NCBI GenBank assembly: GCA_019843655.1
Contig: JACDQD010000012.1
Location: 1,736,001-1,800,000 of the forward strand
DNA length: 64,000 nt
Source of the DNA: Lethocerus indicus
Lineage: Eukaryota > Arthropoda > Insecta > Hemiptera > Belostomatidae
Direction of reading: 5' to 3'
Within the stretch, counting starts at the first letter, position 1. Each line of letters starts with the position of its first letter. The notes beneath the pieces were generated by a model, which was not told the origin of the DNA, did no database searches, and saw nothing but the letters and a program-made list of their open reading frames with translations. Made by a program: the position numbers and the translations under genes. Shown piece by piece: positions 46,221 through 59,683 of this stretch.

Positions 46221-46860
46221 ATCAGTAGGATAGAGTGCAATGAAATGTGCCTTACGTGGACGCTGAACGGGCAGACAGGAGAATTTGAAAGCTATTACGA
46301 GAGAGAATAAAGACTAAGAGGGAATGGCAATATAGAAAGGGCTTAGGGGAAGGGGGGATGGTGGGACGGGACTATCTCCATCGCGTTGGCCAGCCTGCGT
46401 TCCTGATATGCTGGTCCATTGCCAGATACAGACGGCTAAATACGGACAGAAAGAGGAAACCGAGAGGAAACCGATGATTTAAGTGGAAATCGCGTGACTG
46501 GATAAATTGGACGATGGACAAATTTACGGCGAGTCTGTACACGAAGGAATTCCCGATTGGGCACAGTAGAATCGTACTAATAACAGTCAGTAATAATTCT
46601 GTTCCTGGTTTCATATTCAATTATTTCCCAGTATTATTTCTCATAAGCAACATTGCGTTTTATTACAATCATGTTACTATAACAGTAATTAAAAATTTAG
46701 GACGTCTATATCGTAATTATTGTTGCCCCATTTGTTGTTCATATTAAGTGGGATAATTTTCAGAATTTTGTTCTCACAAAAAGCGGCCATTAGTGGAAAT
46801 CATATTATTTATAACACGAGAAATAAAGTACCTCGGACAAATGAATAATTGGAGAAAGAA
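46221..46860. other. Non-coding DNA
   Basis: Nothing recognised. Minus and plus frames at 46372-46747 carry no known domain. Confidence 0.4.
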
Positions 46861-47640
46861 ATGGTGGAATGTCGAAGCGGGTTAGAGCTGGCGCATTGCC
46901 ACTTTATCGTTTAGAACTCTCGGCAAGGACCTAGCGAAAAATATAATTACTGGGCTAAAAATAATAAAGTGGAATTTTCCCTACATTTCCACCTCACTCA
47001 TTAGCACTTTTTCACTCGCGGACATGCAAAAAATTATAGGAATATTTTCTCATTAATTTTCAAAAATAATTGGTTCCCTGTACTCCTCTATAGACGGGGA
47101 ACAAAAAGGGAACAGCGTATAAAAAATGTATCTGAGAAATGTCTAGAGTTTTGATGATTAGAATTTTAAGTATAAATACTATTTTTCGAGTAGTGGTAAT
47201 TGGACCATAAAACCATTTTTTTATATGTGTTGAAAGAATTCCGTAGATTTTTTGTGTTTCTGTCTCCTCTCGCTGGTTTGGTCCTTTTAGCATTTTAGCA
47301 TTTGGTCTTTAGCAAAAGACCAAACCAGCGAGAGGAGACAGAAACACAACAGAATCTACGGTATTCCAACCCCTCGCAGACCACAAAACAGGTATGTTAA
47401 AGTTGAAAGAATTCATAAAAAATATGCTCTAAAATTCGAACCTTTTATAAATTATGGGAAATATGTTCACCGTTTCATTTCATCTCTACTCTATAGACGG
47501 GAGATAGACCGGCGTATAAAACAAATGCACTTTGCTGGAATAAATGTATAGTTAACTAGGTTGGAGTGAATATAAAAGTGGATGTGAGGCCGCCGGGTTA
47601 TTGGTACTTGCCACTTTGTAATTCAGAGTCTCGGCGCGGT
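46861..47640. repeat. Local direct repeats around HPT copy 9
   Basis: CTGGCGCATTGCCACTTTATCG (46888) corresponds to GTACTTGCCACTTTGTAATTC (47604). CCTCTATAGACGGGGAACA (47087) corresponds to TACTCTATAGACGGGAGATA (47487). It looks like an old duplication, later broken by the HPT insertion at 47242. Confidence 0.45.
47242..47401 (+). mobile_element. HPT palindromic element, copy 9 (youngest-looking)
   Basis: 160 bp. The arms are CGTAGATTTTTTGTGTTTCTG... CTCGCTGGTTTGGTC and GACCAAACCAGCGAG... CAGAAACACAACAGAATCTACG, near-perfect reverse complements. The loop is about 33 bp (CTTTTAGCATTTTAGCATTT...). The tail ends CAGGTATGTTAAA. The 13-bp duplication gttgaaagaattc (47229-47241 and 47402-47414) is perfect. 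It is the clearest proof that the 3' tail is part of the inserted unit. Confidence 0.93.
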
Positions 47641-48059
47641 TTTATTATTCCGCGTTCGAACCGCGGATATCTGCCCCGTCGCTTCCCGGCGATTTGTCCA
47701 GAATAATCGAATAATTTACTGGAATTTACTGGAAAATTAGTTAGCGGGGAAATATTTAGATTTAAAATTCGCTCCCGGTAGACTTGTCCTCTGAGGATTC
47801 TATATGCAGAATTCATACAAATTGTATTAGTTTTTTCGCGCACATATCGCCTAGATTATTTTCCCAGAGATAACACAATCTTATGAGATATAGCAAAAAA
47901 AATACACATGCGAGTTTATCATAGTGAAGAAAGAGCCCCCTCTTTCGGAAAGGTAAAAGAACCGGGAAATGAAAGATAATTAAATCAGAGGTACAAATAA
48001 TAAAGTAAAAATATAACGGAACAACTCAAATAACTTTTTAAAGCGCAATGAGCTGTTTT
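47641..48059. other. Non-coding DNA
   Basis: GCGTTCGAACCGCGG at 47649 is a short palindrome, not a tRNA. Nothing else recognised. Confidence 0.45.
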
Positions 48060-48270
48060 TTCCGGCGATTTCTCAAATTTACGTTTCCAATTATATGTTT
48101 TCTACGTTTTTTCCGTTTCGGATCACTCGGATTCGGATTTCGTGTATTCATTAAAATAACAGTAATGGGGGATAAATAAACGAGAGGGGTTTCGAACCGG
48201 CAATTTTCAGAGTCATTACCCGCCCTTGGCAGAATTGGTAAAACGGGATATTATTTTAATAACGTGAATC
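48060..48270. repeat. Dispersed repeat H, copy 2
   Basis: Pairs with 45065-45300. The minus strand contains a B-box-like GGTTCGAAACC (48188-48198), so the family may be a SINE in reverse orientation. Confidence 0.45.
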
Positions 48271-48886
48271 GTTAAAGCGTAGATATTTTGTGCCAGATCA
48301 AAGAAAAATAAAAAAAATAGAAATGGCAACAAACTTTTAATGGGATTTTGAGGTAAATTCAAACTGTATAAATCTCCCTGATTTTGTGTAACCAATCACT
48401 AAAAAATATTGAAAATTAGTCGAATTATATCGGTGCACCTTCGTTATTACATTTCAGGTGGGATTACATAAATTATGCTTCAGATTGGAGAAAAACGGTT
48501 CAAATAAGAGGTCTATAAAATTGTTTGGATGATTAAAAAGAAATTGCTGAAAAGGGGGGCAGTTTTTATTGTATTCTACCGATCTACTATTTCGTTTTAC
48601 GGTCGACCAGGATAACAGAAAAAGTTGAAGGTCTGTAAATTTCGGAAGTATCGGAAGTTTCGATAAAAGGGAAAGAATTGACGTGATTGGGGAATGAAAA
48701 CGGGTATTTAATTTAAAATCGGCGTATAAATCTTGAGATTGTTTTCTCGTCGTGCTGCGTCGATATTCACTCAAGATGCACTAGTTTAGTGGTACTTTCG
48801 TAATATCGCACAATCAGGGTTAATTTCATGGGGCACATATTAGAAGGAAAATTCGTCGATAGATCGCGTACTGAACGATTTTCTTA
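48271..48886. other. Non-coding DNA
   Basis: AT-rich, no gene recognised. Confidence 0.45.
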
Positions 48887-48908
48887 GTACCTTACATAAA
48901 CGTGGAAT

Positions 48909-49406
48909 CCCCATACTCGATTCAAAAGAATCGACTTAAACCGAAAATTTAAACTTTTAAGACCATTACTAAAACGGATATCAAAATTGACCTTAAGTAA
49001 CAAACTGACAATATACAAAGCGATACTTAAACCGACATGGGCATACGGCATAGAGCTATGGGGTTCCACCGAGACATCCGACATCGCCCGCATCCAGAGA
49101 TTCCAGTCAAAAGTCCTTCGTACCATCCTTAATGCTCCCTCTGTATGTTTGTAACCGCACAATCCACCATGACCTCAACATACCGACAGTCGGCGAAGTC
49201 GCAAAATCCCGGTTCCTGAAGTTCCATTCCCGCCTTTCTCCTCATCCCCCCCCGCGTGAGATCTTCTTAGCCCTTAGACTATAATTATTCTTGTGTCAAA
49301 AGTACCATCTTTGGGTGGTTCCTTTTATCGCGAAATACATGTGAAGAAAGATACGTACAGCATTTGTACTTATGACATTCAATGTTGATTTTACAAAATA
49401 AAAAAA
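48909..49406 (+). mobile_element. 5'-truncated Jockey-like LINE, copy at 49 kb
   Basis: Closely related to the 34 kb copy and truncated at almost the same place (CCCATACTCGATTCAAAAG). It carries the WGSTETSDIARIQRFQSK segment, lacks the coding part for RRLKRRWPRD by an internal deletion after CTCATCC, and has the same 3' UTR and TTTACAAAATAAAAA tail. Short flanking repeats (ACCTTACA at about 48889 and 49419) may be its target duplication. Dead. Confidence 0.87.
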
Positions 49407-49415
49407 GGCTAATAA

Positions 49416-49460
49416 AAAACCTTACAGAAGGGACCTGGTTCGATTCCCGGTAACATCCGA
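49416..49460 (+). repeat. tRNA-like B-box fragment beside the LINE
   Basis: ACCTGGTTCGATTCCCGGTA is a good pol III B box, but no A box lies 30-60 bp upstream because the LINE occupies that side. It may be the 3' half of a SINE split by the LINE insertion. Confidence 0.4.
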
Positions 49461-49464
49461 CGAT

Positions 49465-52321
49465 AGGTTCGAAATAGCGTACTGTTATGTATTAGAGGCG
49501 AAAAAAAGTTCGCCCAAATTTTCTCTCAAATTTTATCCTACCAGCGCTGAGACGAAAGCTCCCTTCCCATTTATAACAAATAGTTACTTGGAAGTGGTTT
49601 TTATTTGCGCAACCGGTTTAGACCCGTCCGCATCGCATAACCCGGCCTTATCTGCAGTATAAAACGTACAAAAAGTTACGACGGTAAACCCCAACCACTT
49701 CTTCAGGGGCATTTTGGCCGAATGACGCTCGTAAAATGTCTGTACAGACGGGCCGGCAACCGAGCTTATATGAATCAGCGGTTTTTCTATTATATTTCAG
49801 ATTTGTAATAACAAGCTGTCCTAAAACTTTTGTAGTGAAATTCAGATTTATTCGCACAGTATATTTTTATACATACAAAGAACATAAAAACAACATAAAA
49901 ATGTTGGACTGAAATCGCCTCAAATATGTTTGCTGAGGCAACCATTTTGTAAGGTGCAGGGGTCCGCTTTTGAAGCACCAAAAATACAATAGCCCAACCA
50001 ATCGCAAATTTGTTTAAAGATTCATTTATATTAATTTAATTTTTAAAATAACAATAGATAAAAATTAAGGGTCGATTCCAATGCCTGAACAATCGAAGAG
50101 ACTAGTAATGACTAAGCGGCAATTCAATTTCATCATTTTGTTAAAAAAATATTTGAATTGTTTTGAGTTGAAACTTTAAACTAATATGGCATATTTAAAT
50201 TTTAAACTTTTCTTTTCGATTATTTCGTTACCTTAAAAAAACCTACTTTTAAGGGAGTTATGAGTTTAACTTCAAATCTTCTTTGTATTTAACAGTTCTG
50301 CTTCTTGCATTTATTCTTTACTAATATTTGAGACTGGGTCCTGGAATGATTTGAATAAGCAATTATAAATCGAAAAATGTTTTCGATAACTATAAATGTT
50401 TCGATCTTAGAAATTTAGTTATTATTTTCTTTGTTATATTTCTTAATGCCTGTTTACGACCTAATTAGGAGGTTAAGCCAAATGTTATTAGTCAGGGTGT
50501 ACAGAACGGTATTTCATTGGTACAGTTTTTGGACTCCTCAAGAATGTTTCTATTATGGAAACGTGTCACAGAAAGCGTTGCTCGATGAAAACAGGACAGC
50601 TGTTTAAAATCGCTATAATTTAGAAAAAAAGAGTGCAATAGCCTAATTTTTGAACCGGAATTCGTTATATTCCAATGTTCCGATGCCTAAATTAACACTT
50701 GTTATTGTAATAAATCGTAGTCAAATTACGAAACACAAGCGTTCTTGAGTGGATAACGAAAGATAGATGGAAGTCCGCCACTCGGACCTCAATCTCGCTT
50801 AGACATACATTCCAACAGGGAAATGTAGACTCATCGTGTTGTTATCACTGTTGGCATGTTTCTGTCCACAATTACAGAAATGTTTCAACCAAAAGAAATG
50901 GCCGTTAAAAGGCACTAAACGAAAGTAACAGAACCGCCATTGTTGCTATAATACACAATGATATAATTTATAACTTTGTTTACTTGCTTATAAATTTGTT
51001 GTCATTAAGCCATTTATTTGTGCAATATGAAAATATGTTTCTCTATTGAAATAATGACTCACTAGTTATAATTTATTGCTTCACTCTTATACGTTTATAC
51101 GATCTGTGGACCCACAGGCTTCGCGAGCTATTGGGGTGACTCGCAATTATCTAACATACAAAATACATTAAAGACCATTATTCTCGAAGAACAATTACCC
51201 CCATTGAGGGCCACAGCCCATTAACATGATTGCTGTTATTTTCCGGATACGGGATAGCTAGACCGGTTTCATCCTACCTGCCAGTCATCGCACTGACTGG
51301 AAAGGTTGACAGAAAACTGACTGAACGAGCTATTTATTTATATACTTTTTAGATAATTAATTAATTTAATGATTATATCGTGGTACGGGATTAATAACCA
51401 ATCGTTTTTGTGGAAAGCGCATAATAAATATCCAGTGAAAATGTTATCAAAATTCCGCCATGATTACAAGGGACAAACGGGACTCGAGAATAAACTATTT
51501 TGTTTGCATAAACTTAAACTCACGACATTGTAGGAGAGCACAATATTTAATGCCTAATTTTAATTGCCCAGTGTTAATATCGGTTTTATTGGGTGATTAG
51601 AAATGCACTGATTCGATTTATGATTCCATTTTTAATGGCAACGTAAACATTTTTATAGAATAATTCTGTTCATATGATCCTGCGTCCTGCGAGGAAACTT
51701 TTTCTACCAATCGATAAAACTCCGAAGGCCTAATATCCGTTAATATTTACAGTAATGATCGAACCTAGAAACCGAAATATTGTTCGAGAAGTACAAAAAA
51801 CGCGAAAACTCTGATTCAATACGGCTATTTCATAATTGTGAATGCACTAATTTGCAATTCAATTTGCGTCCAATAGCAGCCTCAAGATTCCCTTAAAGGC
51901 CGGATCGTTGTTTTTTTTCTCTTTCCTCTTTGCGTGAAAGCGATGGACTTTTTAAAATTGCAAATTTATTAATTCCAGACAGCTTTATCGAAGGCCGCGC
52001 TCGGAGTATGTGAGCCGCATTTGTGCGGATAAGAGTAAAAAGAAAACCAAGCGCGAGCAAGCACGTATTTTTTTTTGCATCGACTTTTACCGCAATTGGA
52101 ACACGCCTTATTTATTTAATGTCATATAAATTATTCACAGGGTGGAAAAAAACCTGATTCATAATTTCTGTAATGAACCGTGTTTTTCATCGCTTTCATT
52201 TAGAATATTTTTACGGTAATAAATTATGTAATTGAATCACCGGTATATAGAACGTATGTTTCTACTCTGGCGTTTTTCCTACCTAACTGTATTACTGACC
52301 TAATAAAAAAAGGCATTAAAA
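49465..52321. other. Repeat-poor AT-rich non-coding DNA
   Basis: The longest stretch where I find almost no shared repeat. Exceptions are an HPT-like GATAGCTAGACCGGTTTC at 51254 and the inverted GCCAGTCATCGCACTGACTGG. Around 51900-52140 there are Hox/homeodomain-like AT motifs (CCTTATTTATTTAATG). No gene recognised. Confidence 0.45.
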
Positions 52322-52324
52322 TTA

Positions 52325-52543
52325 ACCTTCTATGGGCCAGTTCACATTTCAATTTATCGAGATTTTACCAAATAATTATAGCTTTTTTCGTGAGACGGCG
52401 GATAAATCTTAATCTTATAACGTCGTCAAAACAACTAATATCAATATCAATTTTTTTTAGTTGCATATATAGGTTTATAATTGCTGATTTTTCATTCCCC
52501 CAATTTTTTTGGTTTTAAAATAAAAATTCGGCCCATAGAGGGT
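52325..52543. mobile_element. PIF/Harbinger-like MITE, copy 2
   Basis: 219 bp with ends ACCTTCTATGGGCC and GGCCCATAGAGGGT and TTA on both sides (52322-52324, 52544-52546). The interior matches copy 1 throughout (TTTCAATTTATCGAGATTTT, ATAGCTTTTTTCGTG, AGGTTTATAATTGCTGATTT). It lacks about 9 bp near the left end. Non-coding. Confidence 0.88.
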
Positions 52544-52877
52544 TTACGGAATGCTACCGACTGTGTGGGAAGCTAAAACCTGTCTCGCTTAGGCGGAGAA
52601 TATAACTCTTTAGAATTAAATCGGTGTTATTATATTAAGAAGCCTTCATAAGAGGATTAATAAAGTTGAGACTAATGGCGCTCGAGTTATTAAACTGTAT
52701 GACGTCAGCAACTCCCGTCTCTCGGGCCAAGATAAGTGATTCAATGAAATAAATTAACAAACCGAAAAAAGCGCCTTCGGAAAAGGCTACTCGGCTACAC
52801 TTTCGTAAACACGGTAACCTTTGTTCGTAAATAAATTACTTGAGTGGTAATTTACGAGGGGACGAAATAACATGGGG

Positions 52878-52902
52878 GATGGAGGGAGGGAGGGAGGGAG
52901 GC
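52878..52902. repeat. (GGGA)n microsatellite
   Basis: About six GGGA units. Confidence 0.9.
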
Positions 52903-53064
52903 CGGTACACGTTGATTAGTGAGTTTTATGGTGGTCCGACGACTACCACTGAGGGAGAGGCGAGAATGAAGAAGGAGGGAAAAAAAGAATAGGAAACAAC
53001 ACCCAAGGCCAGTTATGCTAATGAGTACACAAAATCTGGCCATTCTCTCTCACTGTCTCTCTCT

Positions 53065-54932
<1,868 letters not shown>

Positions 54933-55354
54933 GTAATTTAGGACATTGCGGGTTGTTGAGCTGCCCTCGGGCTCTCTAATAGGAAGAAGGCCCCGGCAAT
55001 AGACCACGTAGAAACCGTACTATCTCAATTCCCGGTCGATTCACTCAGGGGGGGGTCCTTCTACCTTCTGGGACTTATTTTACAGGTTATCCAATTTCAC
55101 CCCCCTACCCCCCTCCTCGCCCCGGTATAATTCCTGCCTTTAGGAAACCCCAGGAGAGTTTTTGTTACTAATGAGCCGGCTCCGAATAATGGTATAATGG
55201 CGGGGAAACTTTCACTACAACTTGCATAATAAACCAACGAGGCTGTAAAACGATGTCCGGGATGTCTAGTTTCGGAGGCCTTTATTACTGCAATTAGCGC
55301 CGCTTTGTCGGGCGCTGAAACATTTAGGAAGATACAGTTTTTTTTCTCTCTTTT

Positions 55355-55425
55355 CAGCCAGTTTGTGAAAGTTTCGCTCTCAATACTCCCTGTTCTTCGA
55401 CATTAAATTCTAAATTCGCTTGCCG
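55355..55425 (-). repeat. Dispersed repeat F fragment
   Basis: CCAGTTTGTGAAAGTTTCGC followed by TCTCAATACTCCCTG is the F module in reverse, as at 15.55 and 17.95 kb. Confidence 0.5.
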
Positions 55426-55780
55426 CTGGTTTCCGAGCAAAGCCCCTATCCCTGTCCCGCTAAGTCGCGTCGTTCACCTTCTAACAGAATGGATAGTACC
55501 CCTCAGTTTTACACACGACATCATTAGCATTTTTATGTTCCAGTACATTGCATCTAAACCGTCGCTTTTTGACGCGTATGAATGTAATTTTATCCATGTA
55601 CTTATTTATTTTATAACTAGGAGGAGGGCAGGTTGACACCCCGAGAATGCGGTTCAGAGCCTATGGCATCTTCCTCCATTCCTTTCTGTCCCCGTGTGTC
55701 CTCAGTCTAACCCCCTACCTCCCCACCACCCTGTTTCCTCCTTCCACTTTCCATACCTTCGGCGCGCGGTCGGTTAAATT

Positions 55781-56722
55781 TTACCGACAGCCGTCTGTTT
55801 GAACACTCTCGCCTAGACTGACTTGAGGAAAAAAGCTCACAGAAGGGGAACCCGATAATCTGAATTTGCAGAGGCGTCGATATAATGATAAACTAGCTTC
55901 TTGATTTTTTTTGTAAACTAGTGCAGATAAGGCGCAAACGATTTCGACTTTTCTTAGGCCTAAAGATATTCGACATTCCCGAAAGTGGGAACTGAGAACA
56001 GTTGGAACCGAAATGGGATGGAATGGGTTAAGGCCCACCGGGTGGGGGTGGGGTGGAAAAAAAGGATCAAAGGCCCGAGATACACATAGATAAGCAAAAG
56101 GGGAACGACGTAAAAGGCGGAGAGTTGGCAGGGAGAAAGAGAGCAAAGAGGAATCCAGACAGGGAGAGCTCTCTATCCTTGGGGGGCCCCCCGGCGGCTC
56201 GGTCCCTATGTTTTCGGTACGGGGAATAGGCTCAAATGTCGCAGTCGCCTCTCGGCCGCCCCCTCGCCCCCTCGCAGCCCTCGCCACCTCCCCTCCATCC
56301 CTCCTCGTCCTTCGAAGCGTCGTTCCCCCCCTTCCGAAGTTGATAAACACTTCCAACCAGTGTTGAATGGGGGGGGGGTGGTGGCGAAGGGCAGGAGGGG
56401 AATCTGTCGGCGGGGCCGATGTTTTCGGGACGGCAGATAGGGGCGCTGCCCCCCCCCGTTCCACCCGCTCCCCCTCCTTACTAGGCCGTGTAGTAATATT
56501 TACTGGCCGAGTCCACTGAGCGTGTTTTACCTTGAGGTTGTTTGCCTCGACACCGCGCGCCGATGTTTTCAGCTTTCGGGGCCTTTTGGACTCGAAAACG
56601 GCGCCGTGAAAAAGGACCAGGGCCGGGCGACAACGAAACGTCGGAATCGATAGAAACGACGTGCATGGAGGAGGCTGCGAGCGAATGAGAAGGATAAACA
56701 TGGAAAAACTACAATCTTCCAA
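55781..56722 (-). other. GC-rich block with a 313-codon open frame, probably not a gene
   Basis: The longest open frame in the window (minus strand). Its middle is Pro/Arg/Gly/Thr-rich, encoded by the GC-rich tract 56150-56480 with C and G homopolymers. I see no domain, signal peptide or membrane segment, and homopolymers G9/C9 would make the frame very mutable. The GC-rich block itself is unusual against the AT-rich background and could be regulatory. I would not annotate a protein here without transcript support. Confidence 0.3.
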
Positions 56723-58664
56723 TATAAAGAAAGCACGTATGGATTGAAAAAAAAACTGACAAAGATAAATAAATGAAAATCCGAATATAAATATATAATG
56801 CTACAAGAATGAAAGGGCCTAGGCTTCGATCCATAATTTAAGATCGAGAGTACTGAACTCCATAATACCTGGAGAACACGAATATTTGGTAAACCCTACC
56901 TAGAGTTGCTACTGACGACGGCGAGAAGCCGAAACCCGTGAAAATCGACCGACGATATTCCTAACTCCTGCAAAATTCACAGTGCATATCCACGGAGGTT
57001 TTAATTTATATGTACGCAGTCGTAAAATTGATATCGTAATTAATATTTGAGAAACTAGTAGGCGAATTTCATCAATAAGGTTGCGATTTGGAACGTGGCA
57101 TGACTCTCGGAACAGGTATGTCACTGAAGTCTCACCGTTTGGATGCTACAACAGTAGTGACCTTCGTAAACCTCGTTTTGCCCCATAATACAAATCGACA
57201 ATCGGCAAATAACAATGTAATGCCGGACACAGCGATAGGAATAGCAAAACTGAGTGAATAACGATAGCCTTCACTGCACAAACACTATACTAGAGCGTCG
57301 CAAGTCGTGTAATTGTTTCGGCGACACAGAAAAAATTACTTTTTATTGACACTAAACAGAATTTTGGTTTACAAAATACATATGTGGGCATGTGTGAATT
57401 TTAAAGTGGTAAACCCTCACTGCACTATTCTCCATAAACTCGGACATGACGAAATCAAAGCCGCAGTAAGGACGTGAGCTGCTTCAGTTTTGTTTCGTAG
57501 TTGAAAAAGAAAATGATCAAAAACAAAATGAGCGATGAATTCCATCCAGTGCATATCTCGATAATATCGAGGTTGCCGTAGGTAACAATACAGCAACGCT
57601 GATTTCAAGAAACGGCTACAGGGCGCCATTGAATAAGACGATTGAGGACGAACGTCCCGGCAATTACAGTGGAAATTGAAACACGAAAAAATTTTTAAAT
57701 GAAATCCCGGTCCCGATAAAATTCTTTGTAATTTCATACGTTTGATTCCTTTCAACACGAAACTAAAATCGCTCAACACGCAAAAGATTTCGCATCTCGG
57801 ATGAACAGAGCAGATGGAAGACGATGAACTTCGAAAGCAGATCCCGCCTGTGTAGATAGTGATAATGAAATGGACGATGAAATCAATTTACCGGTTCCAG
57901 ATAGCGCTACACATCGGAAATTTGAAAATTCATAAAAAGTACGCGCGGAAATTCAGATGAACAACGATGACAATTTAAAGATACAAGAGACGGCCCAAAA
58001 AAATAACCGCTATTTTTACAAAAACCATTTCCCTTTCATTATAATAATTTTCTCGAGGGTATTTTAAAGTTCAATATATAGTAGATAAATATAGATGTTA
58101 ATGCTTAGTATAATGTGCCTGATAATGTATAGGCTGTCAATAACGACATCGAACAATAAAGAAAAAATATATCCGACTTTTCTAAAAAAAAACTTTTTCA
58201 TGGGTGATTTTTTAATATGCTAAATACAGTTATGTGTAGTGTCATAATTCTTTTAAGACGAATAAATATTTCGGTCGCCGAATAAATGTTTCGTTCATAA
58301 ACGATTTTTCGCAATAAACGATAAAATTTCAGATTGAACGGTTGCAGGTCCGTAATCCCTATTTTTAAGAATCATTAACGGAAGGACCGCCGGGTAACAA
58401 AATGGCCGATATTAAACTGAAATCAACAAAAATCCCGACATTAATTCAAATACGAGTCGAAAATAGGACATAATCAGATTACGGCTTAATGCTATCTGCT
58501 GGAATAGCCAAGCAAAGCTTATAGTCATGGCCACCATATTGGTGAGGATATTAATACATCAAATAGTAATAAGTAATCGCAACTAATAAATGCTGAAATA
58601 ATAATTTCCAAATAAACAACCACCACTTGCGAACAAATAAATAATTTGGAGGCCTGTGGGGTTG
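56723..58664. other. AT-rich non-coding DNA
   Basis: GCTACTGACGACGGCGAGAA followed by GCCGAAACCCG at about 56908 is an eroded HPT right-arm piece. The rest is unrecognised. Confidence 0.4.
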
Positions 58665-58960
58665 AGTAATGCAGTCTAACTCCTATAAAATACAAAAGAA
58701 ATCCATAATCCTTCGTAAAATCTTCAACGCCCCCACCTTATGCATCTAACCGCATCATAATGCATTCCGATCTGAAAGTCACGCTCGTTCACGAATTGGC
58801 GATATAAATTTTTCCATTCAAAACCAATCCATCATTCCAATACATCCATCAATTCCAATCCTTCGATTCGACAGCTTTCCTCGCGTCACTCTCCAGAAAA
58901 TCCCGAACGCCGCCTCAAGAGGAAATGGCCGTGTGATTCCCTCACTACTTGGAGTAAGAC
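58665..58960 (+). mobile_element. Jockey-like LINE tail fragment, different lineage
   Basis: YKIQKKSIILRKIFNAP corresponds to the thumb-region 'LQRFQSKVLRxIxNAP', and RRLKRKWPCDSL to the C-terminal 'RRLKRxWPRDL' motif. Resembles the 27.7 kb fragment (ILRKI-NAP) more than the 34/49 kb copies. Frameshifted, truncated, non-functional. Confidence 0.75.
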
Positions 58961-59183
58961 CAGGATCAGGAGTACCAAATCAATGGGTGGATTCTTGTTT
59001 AACAGTAAATTCCAGTTATCTGAGCGCACTGTCACTAAATATAATTTTAAAAAATTGGAGCTGTCAGTTAAAATATACAATATTGTTACAACATTAAATA
59101 ATTTCAGACAAGTAAATCATGTGGCAACAAAGAATAATCCCGACAATAATAAATATGTATATAAATTTCGTAAAAAATTGTAA

Positions 59184-59683
59184 TCGTGAGGAAAAATAAA
59201 CGGAAAATTCTTAGTCCATGAGTCCAAAACGGACAAGATAATTGCTTCTCAGTGCTTATCAATGCCTGAAAAATGTTAACGCCGAGCTGCCGGCAAAAGA
59301 GAAATTATATGGGACAGCCGGTATAATGAAATCGGCTTACTTCGGTAATGAGAACTGGAGCTATTACTCAACGGTGTCTATTGTCAGGTCGATAGGGCGG
59401 CCCCGTATGAATTATGAATAGGAAACCTCCCGGCTGTGATACATCTATAGAAACACGTATAGAGAGAGAGAGAGACATCGAGCCTCCTCTGTTGTAGGTA
59501 GCGGCAAAGAGAGTTCACTGTACAGCTAATTGAAAACTTCTTAATAGCGCGTCGGGAAACAAGGACCAGGCAAATTAGCGGCGCTTCCTATTACTCTATA
59601 GGATGGCGATCAATAGTTTCGGTATTCAAAGTTAATGAGAAAATCCATTCTGTTCCCCTTGGGAACCTTCTCGCGCTTTCATA
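59184..59683. other. Non-coding DNA
   Basis: Short (GA) run at 59461-59475. Nothing else recognised. Confidence 0.45.

Noticed and set aside
49416..49500. A functional tRNA gene at the second strong B box
   Set aside because: No A box within range; the upstream side is LINE sequence.
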